Position numbers and translations under genes: made by a program. 64,000 bases of DNA from Microcella flavibacter (lineage in GTDB: Bacteria; Actinomycetota; Actinomycetes; Actinomycetales; Microbacteriaceae). This document shows, piece by piece, positions 51,734 to 63,153 of this stretch. The stretch spans positions 372,001 to 436,000 of the forward strand of contig NZ_CP051299.1 in the NCBI RefSeq assembly GCF_012530535.1, given 5' to 3'. The notes under the pieces were generated by a model. The model did not search any database. It was not told the DNA's origin and was given only the letters and a program-made list of their open reading frames with translations. Numbering within the stretch: the stretch's first letter is position 1; the number at the start of each line of letters is the position of its first letter.

Positions 51734-52621
51734 ATGTCGATCTTCCTGACCAAGGACTCCAAGGTCATCGTCCAGGGCATCACCGGCGGCGAGGGCACCA
51801 AGCACACGGCGCTCATGCTGAAGGCGGGCACCCAGGTCGTCGGCGGCGTGAACGCGCGCAAGGCCGGCACGACCGTCAGCCACGGCGACGTCACCCTGCC
51901 CGTCTACGGCACGGTCGCCGAGGCGATCGCCGAGACCGGCGCCGACGTCTCGATCGCCTTCGTGCCGCCGGCGTTCGCGAAGGACGCCGCCATCGAGGCC
52001 ATCGACGCGGGCATCCCGCTGCTCGTCATCATCACCGAGGGCATCCCCGTGCTCGACTCGGCCGAGGTCTGGGCGTACGCGCAGGCCAAGGGCAACGTCA
52101 CGCGCATCATCGGCCCGAACTGCCCCGGCATCATCACGCCGGGCGAGGCGCTCGTCGGCATCACCCCGGCGAACATCACGGGCAAGGGCCCCATCGGGCT
52201 CGTGTCGAAGTCGGGCACCCTGACCTACCAGATGATGTACGAGCTGCGCGATCTGGGCTTCTCGACCGCCATCGGCATCGGCGGCGACCCGATCATCGGC
52301 ACGACGCACATCGATGCGCTCGCCGCGTTCGAGGCCGACCCCGAGACGAAGGCGATCGTCATGATCGGCGAGATCGGCGGCGACGCCGAGGAGCGCGCGG
52401 CCGACTTCATCAAGGCCAACGTCACGAAGCCGGTCGTCGGCTACGTCGCCGGCTTCACCGCCCCCGAGGGCAAGACGATGGGCCACGCCGGCGCCATCGT
52501 CTCGGGCTCAGCGGGCACCGCGCAGGCCAAGCAGGAGGCCCTCGAGGCCGCCGGCGTCAAGGTCGGCAAGACCCCCAGCGAGGCCGCCGCGCTCATGCGC
52601 GAGATCGTCGCCGCGCTGTAG
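51734..52621 (+). CDS. sucD: Succinyl-CoA ligase alpha subunit
   Basis: SucD (295 aa) carries the CoA-binding Rossmann domain ([20 protein letters not shown]) and the active-site phosphohistidine near [31 protein letters not shown] and [16 protein letters not shown] are conserved. The ATG has a weak upstream purine stretch (AAGAGA), suggesting translational coupling to sucC. A terminator follows. Confidence 0.96.
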   Translation: MSIFLTKDSKVIVQGITGGEGTKHTALMLKAGTQVVGGVNARKAGTTVSHGDVTLPVYGTVAEAIAETGADVSIAFVPPAFAKDAAIEAIDAGIPLLVIITEGIPVLDSAEVWAYAQAKGNVTRIIGPNCPGIITPGEALVGITPANITGKGPIGLVSKSGTLTYQMMYELRDLGFSTAIGIGGDPIIGTTHIDALAAFEADPETKAIVMIGEIGGDAEERAADFIKANVTKPVVGYVAGFTAPEGKTMGHAGAIVSGSAGTAQAKQEALEAAGVKVGKTPSEAAALMREIVAAL

Positions 52622-52642
52622 CCGCAGCCGCACCGCTCGACT

Positions 52643-52679
52643 CGAGAGCCCCGTCGCCGTCCTGGCGGCGGGGCTCTCG
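52643..52679 (+). terminator. Terminator of sucCD
   Basis: An 11-bp perfect stem (52643-52653 with 52669-52679) encloses a further CGCC/GGCG pair, 21 nt after sucD. There is no strong T-run. Confidence 0.65.
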
Positions 52680-52812
52680 TCGTGCGCGCGGGCGCCGCCG
52701 CTCCCGACCCTGGTGCCCGGCAGGAGGCGGGTCTAGGGTGGCGGGCGAGCGCGGGCCCGCTCTCGCGGGGCTGCCGAGGCGTCCGTTCGACGAGGAGAGG
52801 GCATCCACCATC

Positions 52813-53811
<999 letters not shown>

Positions 53812-53851
53812 GCCGAGCGCCCCTCGCGGCCTCCGGCAGAATGAGCGCACG

Positions 53852-54493
53852 ATGAGCACCGACACCCTCGACCTCGCCCGCCTGGAGCAGTGGATCGCGC
53901 GGTTCGCCGCCCTGGCGGAGGAGCACAAGGCGCACCTCACCGCCCTCGACTCGGCGATCGGCGACGCCGACCACGGCACCAACATGGCCCGCGGCACCGC
54001 GGCCGTGCTCGCGAAGCTCGAGGCGAGCCCGCCCGCGACGATGGGCGAGCTCGGCAAGACCGCGGGCATGACCCTCGTGAGCGCCGTCGGCGGATCGGCG
54101 GGGCCGCTGTACGGCACCTTCTTCCTCCGGCTCGGGGCGAGCATCGGCGACGCCGCCGAGCTCGACGCGGCGGCGCTCGCCGCGGCCCTACGCGCGGGGG
54201 TCGAGGGCATCGTGGCGCGCGGCAAGGCCGAGGCGGGCGACAAGACCATGGTCGACGCCTGGCTGCCGGCGCTCGCGGCGCTGGATTCCGCGGTCGCGAG
54301 CGGGGCATCCCTCGTCGACGCCGTCGCCGCCGCCCGCGATGCCGCCGCGGCCGGCCGCGACGCGACCGAGCCGCTCGTCGCCCGCAAGGGGCGCGCGAGC
54401 TACCTGGGCGAGCGCAGCGCCGGCCACATCGATCCGGGCGCGGCCTCGACCGCCCTGCTGCTGGATGCCCTCGCCGAGGTCGCCGCCGCGTGA
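53852..54493 (+). CDS. dhaL: Dihydroxyacetone kinase subunit DhaL
   Basis: DhaL (213 aa) is the ADP-binding subunit that transfers phosphate to the dihydroxyacetone held by DhaK. The Mg-ADP site is LDSAIGDADHGTNMARG, followed by VGGSAGPLYGTFFLRLG. The C-terminal part has RKGRASYLGERSAGHIDPGA. CAGAAT 9 nt before the ATG could be a weak -10. Its end overlaps the GTG of the phosphotransferase gene (GTGA). Confidence 0.95.
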   Translation: MSTDTLDLARLEQWIARFAALAEEHKAHLTALDSAIGDADHGTNMARGTAAVLAKLEASPPATMGELGKTAGMTLVSAVGGSAGPLYGTFFLRLGASIGDAAELDAAALAAALRAGVEGIVARGKAEAGDKTMVDAWLPALAALDSAVASGASLVDAVAAARDAAAAGRDATEPLVARKGRASYLGERSAGHIDPGAASTALLLDALAEVAAA

Positions 54494-56994
54494 GCAGCTC
54501 GCCCCGCGTCGGTCTCGTCGTCGTCAGCCATTCGCCCGCCCTCGCCGCGGCTGCCGTCGCCCTGGCCTCGGAGATGGTCGCGAGCGACCCGCCGACCATC
54601 GCCGTCGCCGCCGGCACCCCGGAGGGGGAGACGGGTACCGACGCGGCCCGCATCGCCGAGGCGATCGGCGAGGCCGAGGAGGGCGCGGGAGTCGTCGTGC
54701 TCATGGATCTCGGCTCGGCGGTGATGAGCGCGGAGCTCGCGCTCGAGTTCCTCGATCCCGAGGCGGCGGAGGGCGTGCGCCTCGTGGCCGCCCCCTTCGT
54801 GGAGGGGCTCATGGCGGCGGCGGTGCGCGCGGCCGGCGGCGCGGCGCTCGACGAGGTGGTGGCCGAGGCGCGGTCGGCGCTGGCCCCGAAGACGATGCAC
54901 CTGGGGGAGGGCGAGGACGCCGTCCCCTCTGCCGAGGCGGGGCCCGAGCCCGTCCCCGGTTCCGCGGACGCGCCCCGCGCCGCGACGACGCCCGGCACGG
55001 CCGACGCCGGTGCGGCGCCGCCCGCCGTCGCCGACCTCGTCGTGCGCAACGTCGGCGGCCTGCACGCGCGCCCCGCGGCCGTCATCGCCGACGCCGTGCA
55101 GTCGTTCGCGGCGACCGTCACCCTCGCGGTGCCGGGCAAGCCCCCCGCCTCGGCGGCGAGCCCCATCGGCATCGCCATCCTCATCGCGACCGCGGGCACG
55201 CCCGTGCGCGTCGCCGCGACCGGCCCGCAGGCCCGCGAGGCCATCGCCGCCGTCGTCGCGCTGCTCGAGGGCGGCTTCGGCGAGGAGCTCATCGACGCCG
55301 GAGCGCCCGGCACCGCCGACTCGACGGCGTCGAGCCACCCGACCCCCGCCGCGGGCGCGCCGCTCGGCGTGAGCTCGGGCCGCGTCGTCGGCCCGGCGGT
55401 CGTCATGACCCACCAGGTGATCGAGCCCGACGCGGACGCCCGGCTCGAGGCCGAGGCGCGCGGCCCCGCCCGCGACCGACTGCGGCAGGCCATGCTGCAG
55501 GTCGCCCGCACCATGCACGGGCAGGCCGATCGGCTCGGCGGGCAGCGCCGCGAGGTGCTCGAGGCGACGGCGGCCATCGCCGCCGACCCGGCGCTGCACG
55601 CGGCGACCGAGGCGCACGTGCGCGACGCGGGGCTCACGCCCGAGCGCGCCGTCTGGGTCGAGCTCAGCCGCACGGCGCAGCAGTACCGCGAGGCCGGCGG
55701 GCGGTTCGCGGAGCGCGCCACCGACATCGCCGACGTGCGCGACCGCATCATCGCGGCGCTGACCGGGGTCGAGCCGCCCGGGGTGCCCGTGCGCGAGCAT
55801 CCCTTCATCCTCGTCGCCGACGACCTGGCCCCCGCCGACACCGTGGGGCTCGACCCCGCGCACTGCCTCGCGATCGTGACCGAGCAGGGCGGCCCGACCT
55901 CGCACACGGCGATCCTCGCGCGCGAGCTGGGCCTGCCGGCCGTCGTCGGCGCTGCGGGCGTCACGGCCCTCGCCGAGGGCACGGTGCTGCTCGTCGACGG
56001 AGACACGGGCGAGGTCATCGAGCAGCCCACCGACGAGCAGCGCGCCACCGCCACGGGCGTCATGACGCTGCCCCCGTGGCAGGGCCCGGCCGCCACCGCC
56101 GACGGGCACCGGGTCGTCCTCGGCGCCAACGTCGGCGCCCCGCGCGACACCCGGCGCGCCGTCGAGCGCGGCGCGGAGGGCGTCGGGCTCTTCCGCACCG
56201 AGTTCTGCTTCCTCGACCGCCGCACCGAGCCGAGCATCGACGACCAGGTGGCGGCCTACCGAGAGGTGTTCGCCGCCTTCCCCGGTGAGAAGGTGATCGT
56301 GCGCACGCTCGACGCCGGCAGCGACAAGCCCCTGCCGTTCCTCACCGCCGACGACGAGCCCAACCCGGCGCTCGGGGTGCGCGGGTTCCGCACGGCCCGC
56401 CGCGACGGCGCCGTGCTCGACCACCAGCTCGTGGCGATCGCGCGCGCGGCCGAGGCCGAGAGCGCCGAGGTGCAGGTCATGGCCCCGATGATCGCCACCG
56501 TGCAGGAGGCCGAGGACTTCGTGCAGCGCGCGCGGGCCGCGGGCATCCCCTCGGTCGGCGTCATGATCGAGACCCCCTCGGCCGCGATGGTCGCCGACGA
56601 GCTCATGCGCGCCGTCGACTTCGTCAGCATCGGCACCAACGACCTCTCGCAGTACACGATGGCCGCCGACCGCCAGTCGGGCGAGCTCGCCGCGCTCGCC
56701 GACCCCTGGCAGCCGGCGCTGCTGCGCATGATCCGGCTCATCGGGGCCGCGGGCGAGCGCACCGGCACCCCCGTCGGCATCTGCGGCGAGTCGGCCGCCG
56801 ACCCGGCCCTCGCCCCCGTGCTCGTCGGCCTCGGCGCGACGAGCCTGTCGATGTCGGCCCGCGCGGTCACGGCCGTGGGCGTCGCGCTCGGCCGGTTGCC
56901 GCTGTCGCGGTGCCGGGATGCCGCTGCCGCGGCCTGCGCCGCCCTCGACCCCGCCCGGGCGCGGGCCGCCGCCGCCGAGGTGCTCGCGGGCTGA
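54490..56994 (+). CDS. dhaM: DhaM-HPr-Enzyme I fusion phosphotransferase
   Basis: This 834-residue protein joins the whole PTS relay for dihydroxyacetone kinase. The DhaM domain (1-135, His14 in VVVSHSPAL) re-phosphorylates DhaL-ADP. HPr covers about 180-270 (His192 in GGLHARPAAV). Enzyme I runs from about 290 to the end, with phospho-His472 in GGPTSHTAIL, PEP-site segments GVGLFRTEFCFL and SIGTNDLSQYTMAADR, and Cys765 in GICGESAAD. E. coli DhaM has only a truncated EI, so this version looks able to take phosphate from PEP by itself. A Pro/Ala-rich linker separates DhaM and HPr. Confidence 0.92.
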   Translation: MSSSPRVGLVVVSHSPALAAAAVALASEMVASDPPTIAVAAGTPEGETGTDAARIAEAIGEAEEGAGVVVLMDLGSAVMSAELALEFLDPEAAEGVRLVAAPFVEGLMAAAVRAAGGAALDEVVAEARSALAPKTMHLGEGEDAVPSAEAGPEPVPGSADAPRAATTPGTADAGAAPPAVADLVVRNVGGLHARPAAVIADAVQSFAATVTLAVPGKPPASAASPIGIAILIATAGTPVRVAATGPQAREAIAAVVALLEGGFGEELIDAGAPGTADSTASSHPTPAAGAPLGVSSGRVVGPAVVMTHQVIEPDADARLEAEARGPARDRLRQAMLQVARTMHGQADRLGGQRREVLEATAAIAADPALHAATEAHVRDAGLTPERAVWVELSRTAQQYREAGGRFAERATDIADVRDRIIAALTGVEPPGVPVREHPFILVADDLAPADTVGLDPAHCLAIVTEQGGPTSHTAILARELGLPAVVGAAGVTALAEGTVLLVDGDTGEVIEQPTDEQRATATGVMTLPPWQGPAATADGHRVVLGANVGAPRDTRRAVERGAEGVGLFRTEFCFLDRRTEPSIDDQVAAYREVFAAFPGEKVIVRTLDAGSDKPLPFLTADDEPNPALGVRGFRTARRDGAVLDHQLVAIARAAEAESAEVQVMAPMIATVQEAEDFVQRARAAGIPSVGVMIETPSAAMVADELMRAVDFVSIGTNDLSQYTMAADRQSGELAALADPWQPALLRMIRLIGAAGERTGTPVGICGESAADPALAPVLVGLGATSLSMSARAVTAVGVALGRLPLSRCRDAAAAACAALDPARARAAAAEVLAG

Positions 56995-57092
56995 GGACCG
57001 GCCGCCCGCGGTCGGCGGGTCGGATCCTGCCGGCCCTGCGCGTGTCGCGGCCGCGCCCGCGAGGCGGCCCCGGCCGCGCGCCGCCCCGCGGC

Positions 57093-57098
57093 TAGGGT
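57093..57098 (+). promoter_or_regulatory. -10 element (TAGGGT) of perM
   Basis: TAGGGT ends 9 nt before the perM ATG, and no Shine-Dalgarno sequence is present. Confidence 0.35.
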
Positions 57099-57107
57099 GG
57101 CCCCGTC

Positions 57108-58721
57108 ATGAACCGCCGTCTCACCGCCGCCTTCGCCGCGCTCGAAGCGCTGCTCGTCGTCGGCATCGGCATCGGCCTGCCGCTCGCCGTGCTGACCCTC
57201 ATGTGGGCACTCCAGTTCGGGTTCCAGCTCGACTGGCTGGTGTTCTGGCGGGCCGCCGTCGACGTGTGGCTCATCGGCCACGGGGTCGACGTGCGCATCG
57301 CCCTCGATCCGGCGGCGGGGGTGCAGCTCGGGGTCGTGCTCGAGCCGTTCCCGATCACGCTCGCCCTGCTGGGCGGGGCCGTGCTCACCGCGGGGGCGGG
57401 CGTCGTGCTGGGCGGCCGGCTGCGCGAGCAGCCGCACCGCGGCCTCGGCACGGGCATCGCCGTGGCGGGGGTCGTGCTGCTGTCGTGGCTCGCGACGACC
57501 TCGGCGCAGCATCCCGTGGCGCAGGCGGACGTGACGCAGGGCACCGTGTTCCCCGCGGCCGTCTTCGCGCTGGGGCTGCTCGTCGGGCTGCTCATGGCCG
57601 AGGCCCGCTCGGCGACCCGCGGCCCCGGCGCGACCGGCGCGGCCGCGCGCCGCTCACCCGCCGACGGGCGCCTCGCCGCCGCGCGCGCGACCCTCGACGC
57701 GACGGCCGCGAGCACCCGGCGCCGCGTCGAGCGGGGCGCGCAGGCCGTGCGCGACCGCATCGACGACCTGCCGCGCGGACTGCTCGGCGCCCTCGCCGCC
57801 GGCTGGCGCGCGGGCCTCGGCGCCGTCGTCTCGGTCGTCGTCGCCGCCTCGGTGCTGACGACCGCCGCGCTCGTCGTCTCGTACGGCCAGGTCATCGCGC
57901 TGTACGAGAGCGTGCAGGCCGAGGTGCTCGGCGGCGTCGCCCTCACCGTCGGGCAGCTGCTGCTCGTGCCGACCGCCGTGCTGTGGTCGTTCTCGTGGCT
58001 CATCGGCCCGGGCTTCGCGCTCGGCACCGGCTCGAGCGTCAGCGCCCTCGGCACCACCGTCGGCCCGCTGCCCGCCATCCCGCTGCTCGGGGCGATCCCC
58101 GCCGCGGGGGAGGGGCCCGGGTTCGTCGTGCTGCTCGTCCCCGTGCTGCTCGCCTTCGTCGCCGGGCTCGCCGTGCGGCCCCGCCTCGTCGCCGAGCTGC
58201 CGGCGGGAGCGCCCTGGCGCCGCTGGGCGCTCGCCGCGGCCGTGCTCGCCGCCCTCATCGCCGGGCTGCTCGCCGCGGGGCTCGCCGCGATCGCCGCCGG
58301 CTCCGCCGGGCCGGGGCGACTCGAGCAGATCGGGCCCGACGGCGTCGCGGTGGGGCTGTGGATGCTCGCCGAAACCTTCGTCGGGGTGCTGCTGGGCCTG
58401 CTCGCGGGCGGGGTGCGCGTGCCGTTCGCGGGGCGCGGCGAGCATCCCGCCACCGAGACCGAGAGCCGGAGCGGCGCGGCCGCCGAGACCGCGGGCAGCC
58501 CCGCCGCCCCTGCCCCCGCACGCAGCAGCGCCGCCCCGACCGATCGGCCGGCCTTCCGCATGCCCGACCGCCCCGCGCCGCTGGCACCCGCCGCGCCGCT
58601 GGCGCCCGCCTCGCCGCCGCGCCCCGCCCCTGCCGCGGCGCCGGCAGCGCCGCCCGCGCCCGCACCCGCCTCGCCCGCCGACCCCGCTCATCCGCGCACC
58701 GAGCCCCCGCGCGACCGGTAG
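57108..58721 (+). CDS. perM: DUF6350/PerM-like integral membrane protein
   Basis: This 537-residue protein has about eight to ten hydrophobic helices (ALLVVGIGIGLPLAVLTLMW, VVAASVLTTAALVVSYGQVI) and a cytoplasmic Arg-rich loop around 190-235. It ends in a disordered Pro/Ala-rich tail of about 110 residues. The position directly upstream of purN-purH is the conserved context of mycobacterial PerM, a membrane protein linked to cell division and persistence. Identity is inferred from context and topology more than from motifs. The stop lies 9 bp before purN. Confidence 0.7.
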   Translation: MNRRLTAAFAALEALLVVGIGIGLPLAVLTLMWALQFGFQLDWLVFWRAAVDVWLIGHGVDVRIALDPAAGVQLGVVLEPFPITLALLGGAVLTAGAGVVLGGRLREQPHRGLGTGIAVAGVVLLSWLATTSAQHPVAQADVTQGTVFPAAVFALGLLVGLLMAEARSATRGPGATGAAARRSPADGRLAAARATLDATAASTRRRVERGAQAVRDRIDDLPRGLLGALAAGWRAGLGAVVSVVVAASVLTTAALVVSYGQVIALYESVQAEVLGGVALTVGQLLLVPTAVLWSFSWLIGPGFALGTGSSVSALGTTVGPLPAIPLLGAIPAAGEGPGFVVLLVPVLLAFVAGLAVRPRLVAELPAGAPWRRWALAAAVLAALIAGLLAAGLAAIAAGSAGPGRLEQIGPDGVAVGLWMLAETFVGVLLGLLAGGVRVPFAGRGEHPATETESRSGAAAETAGSPAAPAPARSSAAPTDRPAFRMPDRPAPLAPAAPLAPASPPRPAPAAAPAAPPAPAPASPADPAHPRTEPPRDR

Positions 58722-58724
58722 CCT
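58719..58724 (+). promoter_or_regulatory. -10 element (TAGCCT) of purN
   Basis: TAGCCT overlaps the perM stop and ends 6 nt before the GTG of purN. A GGAG in between is too close to the start to be a good ribosome binding site. Confidence 0.35.
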
Positions 58725-58730
58725 GGAGCG

Positions 58731-59324
58731 GTGCTGCGGGTCGTCGTTCTGATCTCGGGCGGCGGGTCGAACCTGCGCGCTCTTCTCGAGCGGTCGGCGC
58801 ACGACGACTACCCGGCCCACATCGTGGCGGTCGGCGCCGATCGGCAGGCCGACGGGCTCGAGCACGCCGAGCACTTCGGCATCCCGAGCTTCACCGTGCC
58901 CTACGGCTCGTACCCGAGCCGCGAGGCCTGGGGCGACGAGCTGCTGACGACCATCCAGGAGTGGCAGCCCGACCTCGTCGTGCTGAGCGGCCTCATGCGC
59001 CTGCTGCCGGCCGCCGTCGTCGAGGCGCTCGCGCCCGCCCTCATCAACACGCACCCGGCGTACCTGCCCGAGTTCCCCGGCGCCCACGGCGTTCGCGACG
59101 CCCTCGCCGCCGGCGTCGAGCAGACCGGGGCGAGCGTCATCGTCGTCGACGCCGGCGTCGACAGCGGCCCCATCCTGCGCCAGGAGCGCGTGCCCGTGCT
59201 GCCCGGCGACACCGAGCACAGTCTGCACGAGCGCATCAAGCCGGTCGAGCGCCGCCTGCTCATCGACGTCGTGCACGACATCGCCACCGGCGCCATCGAC
59301 CTCGCCGCCGCGCGCCCCGCCTGA
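58731..59324 (+). CDS. purN: Phosphoribosylglycinamide formyltransferase
   Basis: PurN (197 aa) transfers a formyl group from 10-formyltetrahydrofolate to GAR in purine synthesis. [14 protein letters not shown] opens the nucleotide site. The catalytic Asn-His-Asp are in [13 protein letters not shown] and [11 protein letters not shown]. Length is standard. purH follows after 67 bp. Confidence 0.95.
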   Translation: MLRVVVLISGGGSNLRALLERSAHDDYPAHIVAVGADRQADGLEHAEHFGIPSFTVPYGSYPSREAWGDELLTTIQEWQPDLVVLSGLMRLLPAAVVEALAPALINTHPAYLPEFPGAHGVRDALAAGVEQTGASVIVVDAGVDSGPILRQERVPVLPGDTEHSLHERIKPVERRLLIDVVHDIATGAIDLAAARPA

Positions 59325-59391
59325 CGCCGCGCCTCCCCTCACGACCAGTCCAGTCCCGCCACCGCACCCCACGACCCCGAGGAGCCTCCCC

Positions 59392-60999
59392 ATGGCCGGC
59401 CACGCCATCGATCCCGCCCTGTACCGCCCCCGCGACGTCGTGCCGGTGCGCCGCGCGCTGCTGAGCGTCAGCGACAAGTCCGGGCTGCTCGAGCTGGCCG
59501 CGGCGCTCGCCGAGGCGGGAGTCGAGATCGTGTCGACCGGGTCGACGGCGTCGACGATCGCCGAGGCGGGGCATCCCGTCACCGAGGTCGCGAGCGTCAC
59601 GGGCTTCCGCGAGGCGCTCGACGGCCGCGTCAAGACCCTGCACCCGGGCGTGCACGCGGGCATCCTCGCCGACCTGCGCCTCGAGGACCACGAGCGGCAG
59701 CTCGACGAGCTCGGCATCGCGCCCTTCGAGCTCGTCGTCGTCAACCTGTACCCCTTCGTCGAGACGGTCGCGAGCGGCGCCGAGCCGGCGGCCGTCGTCG
59801 AGCAGATCGACATCGGCGGCCCCGCGATGGTGCGCGCCTCGGCCAAGAACCACGCGAACGTCGCGATCGTGGTCGACCCCGCCGACTACGGGATGCTCAC
59901 CGCGGCCGTGCGCGCGGGCGGCACCTCGCTCGACCAGCGCCGGCAGCTCGGCGCGAAGGCCTTCGCCCACACCGCGGCCTACGACGCCGCGGTCGCGGCG
60001 TACTTCGCGGCGACGATCGCGCCCGCCGATGCCGTCCCTGCCGAGGCCGGAGCGGACGCCGCCCTCCCCGCCCGCCTCGAGGTCGCCGTCGAGAAGGCCG
60101 CCGACCTGCGCTACGGCGAGAACAGCCACCAGCCGGCCGCGCTCTATCCGCTCGTCGACGGCGCCGGCATCGCCCAGGCGGTGCAGCTGGGCGGCAAGGA
60201 GATGTCGTACAACAACTACGTCGACGCCGACGCCGCCGTGCGCGCCGCCTTCGACCACTCCGGCCCCGCCGTCGCCATCATCAAGCACGCCAACCCCTGC
60301 GGCATCGCCGTCGGCAGCTCGATCGCGGCGGCCCACGCCGCCGCGCACGCCTGCGACCCGGTCTCGGCCTTCGGCGGCGTCATCGCCGCCAACGGCGTCA
60401 TCACGCTGGCGGCCGCCGAGTCGATCGCCCCGATCTTCACCGAGGTCGTCGTCGCCCCGGGCTTCGAGCCGGCCGCGCTCGAGGTGCTGCGCGCGAAGAA
60501 GAACCTGCGCCTGCTGCAGCTGCCCGAGGGCTTCGCGCCCGTCGACCTCGAGCTGCGCCAGATCTCGGGCGGCTACCTCGGCCAGCGCCCCGACCGGCAC
60601 TTCGCCGAGCCGGCGGACTGGCGGCTGGTCTCGGGCGAGGCCGCCGACGAGCAGACGCTCGCCGACCTGGCCTTCGCCTGGCGGGCCTGCCGCGCGGTGA
60701 AGTCGAACGCCATCCTGCTCGCCGACCACGGCGCCTCGGTCGGCGTCGGCATGGGCCAGGTCAACCGCGTCGACTCGTGCCACCTCGCGGTCACCCGCGC
60801 GGGCGCCCGCGCCGCGTACTCGGTCGCCGCCTCCGACGCGTTCTTCCCGTTCGCCGACGGCCTGCAGGTGCTGCTCGACGCGGGCGTGCGCGCGGTCGTC
60901 CAGCCGGGCGGCTCCGTGCGGGACGAGGAGGTCATCGCCGCGGCGCAGGCCGCGGGCGTCACGATGTACCTCACGGGCGAGCGGCACTTCTTCCACTAG
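59392..60999 (+). CDS. purH: Bifunctional AICAR transformylase/IMP cyclohydrolase
   Basis: PurH (535 aa) carries out the last two steps of IMP synthesis. The N-terminal cyclohydrolase (MGS-like) domain has [27 protein letters not shown] and [15 protein letters not shown]. The C-terminal transformylase domain has [13 protein letters not shown], the catalytic Lys-His in [13 protein letters not shown], and ends LTGERHFFH. The ATG has a GAGGAG ribosome binding site. With guaB and guaA elsewhere in the window the IMP-to-GMP route is complete. Confidence 0.97.
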   Translation: MAGHAIDPALYRPRDVVPVRRALLSVSDKSGLLELAAALAEAGVEIVSTGSTASTIAEAGHPVTEVASVTGFREALDGRVKTLHPGVHAGILADLRLEDHERQLDELGIAPFELVVVNLYPFVETVASGAEPAAVVEQIDIGGPAMVRASAKNHANVAIVVDPADYGMLTAAVRAGGTSLDQRRQLGAKAFAHTAAYDAAVAAYFAATIAPADAVPAEAGADAALPARLEVAVEKAADLRYGENSHQPAALYPLVDGAGIAQAVQLGGKEMSYNNYVDADAAVRAAFDHSGPAVAIIKHANPCGIAVGSSIAAAHAAAHACDPVSAFGGVIAANGVITLAAAESIAPIFTEVVVAPGFEPAALEVLRAKKNLRLLQLPEGFAPVDLELRQISGGYLGQRPDRHFAEPADWRLVSGEAADEQTLADLAFAWRACRAVKSNAILLADHGASVGVGMGQVNRVDSCHLAVTRAGARAAYSVAASDAFFPFADGLQVLLDAGVRAVVQPGGSVRDEEVIAAAQAAGVTMYLTGERHFFH

Positions 61000-61049
61000 G
61001 CGCGGGCGCCGGGCGCGACGTCGCCCAGCCAACGCGGAGCCTCCCGCGG

Positions 61050-61079
61050 TCGACACCCCCGACCCGACCGGTCTAGTCT
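61050..61079 (+). promoter_or_regulatory. Promoter of the ABC exporter pair
   Basis: TCGACA (61050-61055) and TAGTCT (61074-61079) are 18 nt apart. The -10 hexamer is the same as that of rplM. The predicted leader is about 135 nt. Confidence 0.5.
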
Positions 61080-61221
61080 GAAAGGCTGCGCCGAGCCGGC
61101 AGCGGCATCCCGCACCATCACCGCACCGTCGCCACGACGCGCCCCAGCGCGCCCCCGCATCCGTGCGCACCGCACGCCCGCACCGCTGCCTCCCTCACGA
61201 GGGGAAGCGTTCTCCCGAGGA

Positions 61222-63153
61222 ATGATCGTGTCGACCACCGCCGTACCGAAGCCCCGCCTCAGCACGTTCCGCGCCATCGCGCGGTTGTACCCGTACGCGA
61301 AGCCCGCCATGCCGCGCATCTACCTGGGCATGGTCGCCGCCCTGCTCGCCGGTGTCGTCGCCCTCGCCATCCCGCTGGTGCTGCAGGTGCTCATCGAGGG
61401 CTCGCTGCAGTCCGGCGACGCCTCCGGCATCCTGCCCGCGGTGCTGCTGGTGCTCGCGCTCGGCGTGCTCGAGGCGATCATGATCGCCCTGCGCCGGTGG
61501 TTCGTGCTCACCCCCGGAACCTTCATCGAGGCGCGCATGCGCAACGGCCTCTACGCGAAGCTGCAGGATCTCCCCGTCGCCTTCCACGACCGCTGGCAGT
61601 CGGGGCAGCTGCTGAGTCGCGCGGTGAGCGACCTCAACCTCATCCGCCGCTGGATCTCCTTCGGTCTCGTGCTGCTCATCGTCAACATCGTGACGATCAT
61701 TATCGGTTTCGGGGTGCTCATCTACTGGAGCGTGTGGCTGGGCCTGCTCTTCCTCGTCACCTCCATCCCGCTGTGGGTCTACGGCTACCTGTTCGAGAAG
61801 AAGTACTCGATCATCGCCCGGCGCGCGCAGGACCAGCAGGGCGATCTCGCCACCGCCGTCGAGGAGAGCGTTCACGGCATCCGCGTGCTGAAGGCCTTCG
61901 GGCGCGGCAAGCACTCCCTGCTGAAGTTCGCCGACCAGGCCGAGATGCTGCAGGGCACCGAGATCGCCAAGGCGCGCGCGATCGGCGGCATCTGGTTCTG
62001 GCTCGTGCTCGTGCCCGATGTGACCTTCGCGCTCGCCCTCTTCGGCGGCGTCGCGCTCACGGCCGCCGGCGAGCTGCAGGTCTCCGAGCTCTTCGCCTAC
62101 TTCTTCACCGCGACCGTGCTGCGGTTCCCGATCGAGTCGATCGGCTTCCTGCTGTCGATGACCTTCGACACCCGCACGGCCGCCGACCGCTTCTTCGAGG
62201 TCATGGACGAGGAGAACACGATCACCGACCCCGCAGCGCCGCTGACGATCGCGGCGCCCGAGGGTCGTCTCGCCTTCGAGGGCGTCGAATTCCGGTACCA
62301 GGATGCCGCGCTCACCGAGCCCGCCACGCTCGCGCGCATCGACCTCGCCCTCGAGCCGGGCGAGACGATGGCGCTCGTCGGCATCACCGGCAGCGGCAAG
62401 ACGACGCTCACGGCGCTCGCGACGCGCCTCTACGACGTCACAGGCGGGCGCGTGACGCTCGACGGCGTCGACATCCGCGACCTCAGCCGGCCCGAGCTGC
62501 GGCGCCACATCGCCATGGCCTTCGAGGACGCGACGCTGTTCTCGGCGAGCGTGCGCGACAACGTGCTGCTCGGCCGCCCCGACCTGACGCTGAGCGACGA
62601 CCCCGCCGACGCGGCCGAGGCCGAGCGGGTGCTCGCCGAGGCGCTCGACATCGCGCAGGCCGCCTTCGTGCACAGCCTGCCGAAGGGCGTCGACGCGATG
62701 GTGGGGGAGGAGGGGCTGAGCCTCTCCGGCGGTCAGCGCCAGCGCCTCGCGCTCGCGCGCGCCGTCGCCGCCGACCCGGCCGTGCTCGTGCTCGACGACC
62801 CGCTCAGCGCGCTCGACGTCGACACCGAGGCACTGGTCGAGGCGGCGCTGCGCCGCGTGCTCGCCAAGACCACGGGGCTCATCGTCGCGCACCGCCCCTC
62901 GACCGTGCAGATGGCCGACCGGGTCGCGCTGCTGCAGGAGGGGCGCATCACCGACATCGGCACGCACTCCGAGCTGCTGCAGCGCAACGAGCACTACCGC
63001 TACGTCATCTCCTCCCTCGAGGACGAGGAGCTCGCGCAGATCGAGCGCCTGTCGCGCGAGAAGAAGCTCGCCGAGGAGGAGGGCCGCCGCCGCGAGGACT
63101 TCGAGCGGGAGAGCCACGTGATCGAGCGCAGGAACGGGGAGGTCAGCCGATGA
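61222..63153 (+). CDS. ABC exporter half-transporter with degenerate catalytic site
   Basis: This 643-residue protein has six N-terminal helices (about 25-340) and an ATPase domain with Walker [11 protein letters not shown] at 387, signature [16 protein letters not shown] and H-loop LIVAHRPST. Walker B reads LVLDDP (Asp526) where a catalytic Glu is expected, the mark of the degenerate half in heterodimeric exporters such as TM287/288. The C-terminus is highly charged. The next gene overlaps by 4 bp and encodes the second half. Substrate is unknown (lipid, peptide or drug). Confidence 0.9.
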   Translation: MIVSTTAVPKPRLSTFRAIARLYPYAKPAMPRIYLGMVAALLAGVVALAIPLVLQVLIEGSLQSGDASGILPAVLLVLALGVLEAIMIALRRWFVLTPGTFIEARMRNGLYAKLQDLPVAFHDRWQSGQLLSRAVSDLNLIRRWISFGLVLLIVNIVTIIIGFGVLIYWSVWLGLLFLVTSIPLWVYGYLFEKKYSIIARRAQDQQGDLATAVEESVHGIRVLKAFGRGKHSLLKFADQAEMLQGTEIAKARAIGGIWFWLVLVPDVTFALALFGGVALTAAGELQVSELFAYFFTATVLRFPIESIGFLLSMTFDTRTAADRFFEVMDEENTITDPAAPLTIAAPEGRLAFEGVEFRYQDAALTEPATLARIDLALEPGETMALVGITGSGKTTLTALATRLYDVTGGRVTLDGVDIRDLSRPELRRHIAMAFEDATLFSASVRDNVLLGRPDLTLSDDPADAAEAERVLAEALDIAQAAFVHSLPKGVDAMVGEEGLSLSGGQRQRLALARAVAADPAVLVLDDPLSALDVDTEALVEAALRRVLAKTTGLIVAHRPSTVQMADRVALLQEGRITDIGTHSELLQRNEHYRYVISSLEDEELAQIERLSREKKLAEEEGRRREDFERESHVIERRNGEVSR

